Assembly (NCBI GenBank): GCA_002415855.1
Contig: DIAS01000085.1
Span: forward strand, 1 to 8,228
DNA length: 8,228 nucleotides
Source: Bacteroidales bacterium UBA5072
GTDB taxonomy: Bacteria > Bacteroidota > Bacteroidia > Bacteroidales > UBA10428
Reading direction: 5' to 3'
Shown piece after piece: positions 7,320-8,228 of the stretch. The notes under the pieces are model-generated. The model saw only the letters and a program-made list of their open reading frames with translations. It did not search any database and was not told the origin of the DNA. How positions within the stretch are numbered: the stretch's first letter is position 1; each line of letters opens with the position of its first letter. Position numbers and translations under genes: made by a program.

Positions 7320-8228
7320 TTATGTTTTTTCGGGAAAATACTTGTACTGTTTAAGCATATTCTGCCGGATACTGCCATCGGAACACTGCAATCCACAGTA
7401 CTTCTTTTTCAGATCGCATTCGCATTTTCTGAAAACCTTGCTGATGATTTCTTCCTGGCTTGACTGGTGAATCTTCAGCAGTCCGGTGGCAGGACTACCG
7501 CTCGGTTGCCGGTAAACAGGAACAATCTCGCCGTGCCTGAATTCGTGGTGTATGTGCCTCCAAGGCCCCATATTGCCGGGTTCTTCCTGAATCCAAAGGG
7601 TGATCAATACATTGGAATACTTTTTCATGATATGATCCACCTGTTGGGTTGGGAACGGATGCAATTGCTCAAGCCGGACAAGGGCGATATCCCGGGCACC
7701 ATATTCCATTTTTCGGGCAAGCAGATCATAATATATCTTGCCGGAACAGAAGACCAGCCTCCGGACTTCCTTAACATCCACATCGTGATCATCAATTACT
7801 TCATGGAACATATCGCCTGCTAGTTCTTCAATGCGGGATGTGCATAGCGGGTGACGCAAAAGGCTTTTGGGTGTAAAAATAACAAGCGGAACCCTGAAAT
7901 TGCGGTAAATACTTTGCCGTAATAAATGGAACAGGTTGGCAGGTGTTGTAGGATTAACGATCTGCATGTTATTTTTAGCAGCCAGCAAAAGAAATCTTTC
8001 AATCCTGGCACTGGAGTGCTCAGGTCCCTGACCTTCGAATCCGTGGGGCAGGTAAAGAACCAGCCCGTTCATCAATCCCCATTTTTCTTCGGCAGAACTT
8101 ATATACTGGTCCACAATCACCTGTGCTACATTGGCAAAATCACCGAACTGAGCTTCCCAGATGGTAAGACCGTTGGGAGTTGCCAGTGCGTAACCATATT
8201 CGAATCCCAGCACACCGTATTCATTGAG
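7320..8228 (-). CDS. sucA: 2-oxoglutarate dehydrogenase E1 component, C-terminal part (5' truncated)
   Basis: E1 is the thiamine-diphosphate enzyme that decarboxylates 2-oxoglutarate and succinylates the E2 lipoyl group. The frame is open to the window edge, so only the last 302 residues, about a third of the usual 900 or so, are present; the GTG at 8213 is internal. Diagnostic blocks are EYGVLGFEYGYALATPNGLT, IWEAQFGDFANVAQVIVDQY, LPHGFEGQGPEHSSARIERF, TPKSLLRHP and the C-terminal RLEQLHPFP and QEEPGNMGPW segments, all typical of OGDH E1 rather than pyruvate dehydrogenase. After the usual end of the family (KIHQ...EIISKVF) there is an added tail of about 36 residues, rich in Lys and containing four cysteines in a C-x-C-x6-C-x3-C pattern (codons between 7383 and 7424). 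sucB follows 17 bp downstream. Confidence 0.96.
   Translation of the reverse strand, partial: LNEYGVLGFEYGYALATPNGLTIWEAQFGDFANVAQVIVDQYISSAEEKWGLMNGLVLYLPHGFEGQGPEHSSARIERFLLLAAKNNMQIVNPTTPANLFHLLRQSIYRNFRVPLVIFTPKSLLRHPLCTSRIEELAGDMFHEVIDDHDVDVKEVRRLVFCSGKIYYDLLARKMEYGARDIALVRLEQLHPFPTQQVDHIMKKYSNVLITLWIQEEPGNMGPWRHIHHEFRHGEIVPVYRQPSGSPATGLLKIHQSSQEEIISKVFRKCECDLKKKYCGLQCSDGSIRQNMLKQYKYFPEKT

Noticed and set aside
7467..7823. Open frame of 118 codons on the plus strand inside sucA
   Set aside because: It is antisense to conserved SucA coding sequence and has no recognisable protein features.

Overview
The window looks like chromosomal DNA from a Bacteroidota bacterium, by eye of mid-range GC and tightly packed. 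The clues are LytS-type sensor kinase plus LytTR regulator beside a MacB-type ABC exporter, a lipoprotein esterase with an acidic stretch after its lipobox cysteine, mostly poor Shine-Dalgarno sequences, and a linked sucA-sucB pair. The 2-oxoglutarate dehydrogenase genes suggest an organism with an oxidative TCA cycle rather than a strict gut fermenter. The assignment is inferred from gene content and protein style only.

Left half, plus strand (1-3741): the 3' end of an ABC transporter ATPase gene, its MacB/FtsX-type permease (538-1758), a 152-bp gap with a terminator-like hairpin, then a LytS-family membrane histidine kinase (1911-3020) and a LytTR response regulator (3025-3741) four bases apart. 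This reads as an export or membrane-stress module with its own two-component system. Any periplasmic adaptor or outer-membrane partner would lie outside the window to the left.

Right half, minus strand (8228 down to 3744): the 3' third of sucA (2-oxoglutarate dehydrogenase E1), sucB (E2 succinyltransferase), a predicted lipoprotein alpha/beta-hydrolase and galT (galactose-1-phosphate uridylyltransferase). The gaps are 17, 23 and 17 bp, so the four could share one transcript. The esterase and galT have no obvious functional tie to the dehydrogenase.

The two gene sets converge at 3741/3744, where the stop codons are only 2 bp apart and no intrinsic terminator is evident between them. No RNA genes, insertion sequences, CRISPR arrays or attachment sites were seen, and no gene-free stretch exceeds about 150 bp. 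I do not see a clearly new biological system. The points most worth a second look are a four-cysteine tail on SucA, a shortened loop in the peripheral-subunit-binding region of SucB, the Arg/Pro-rich extracytoplasmic loop of the kinase, and the abutting convergent stops.
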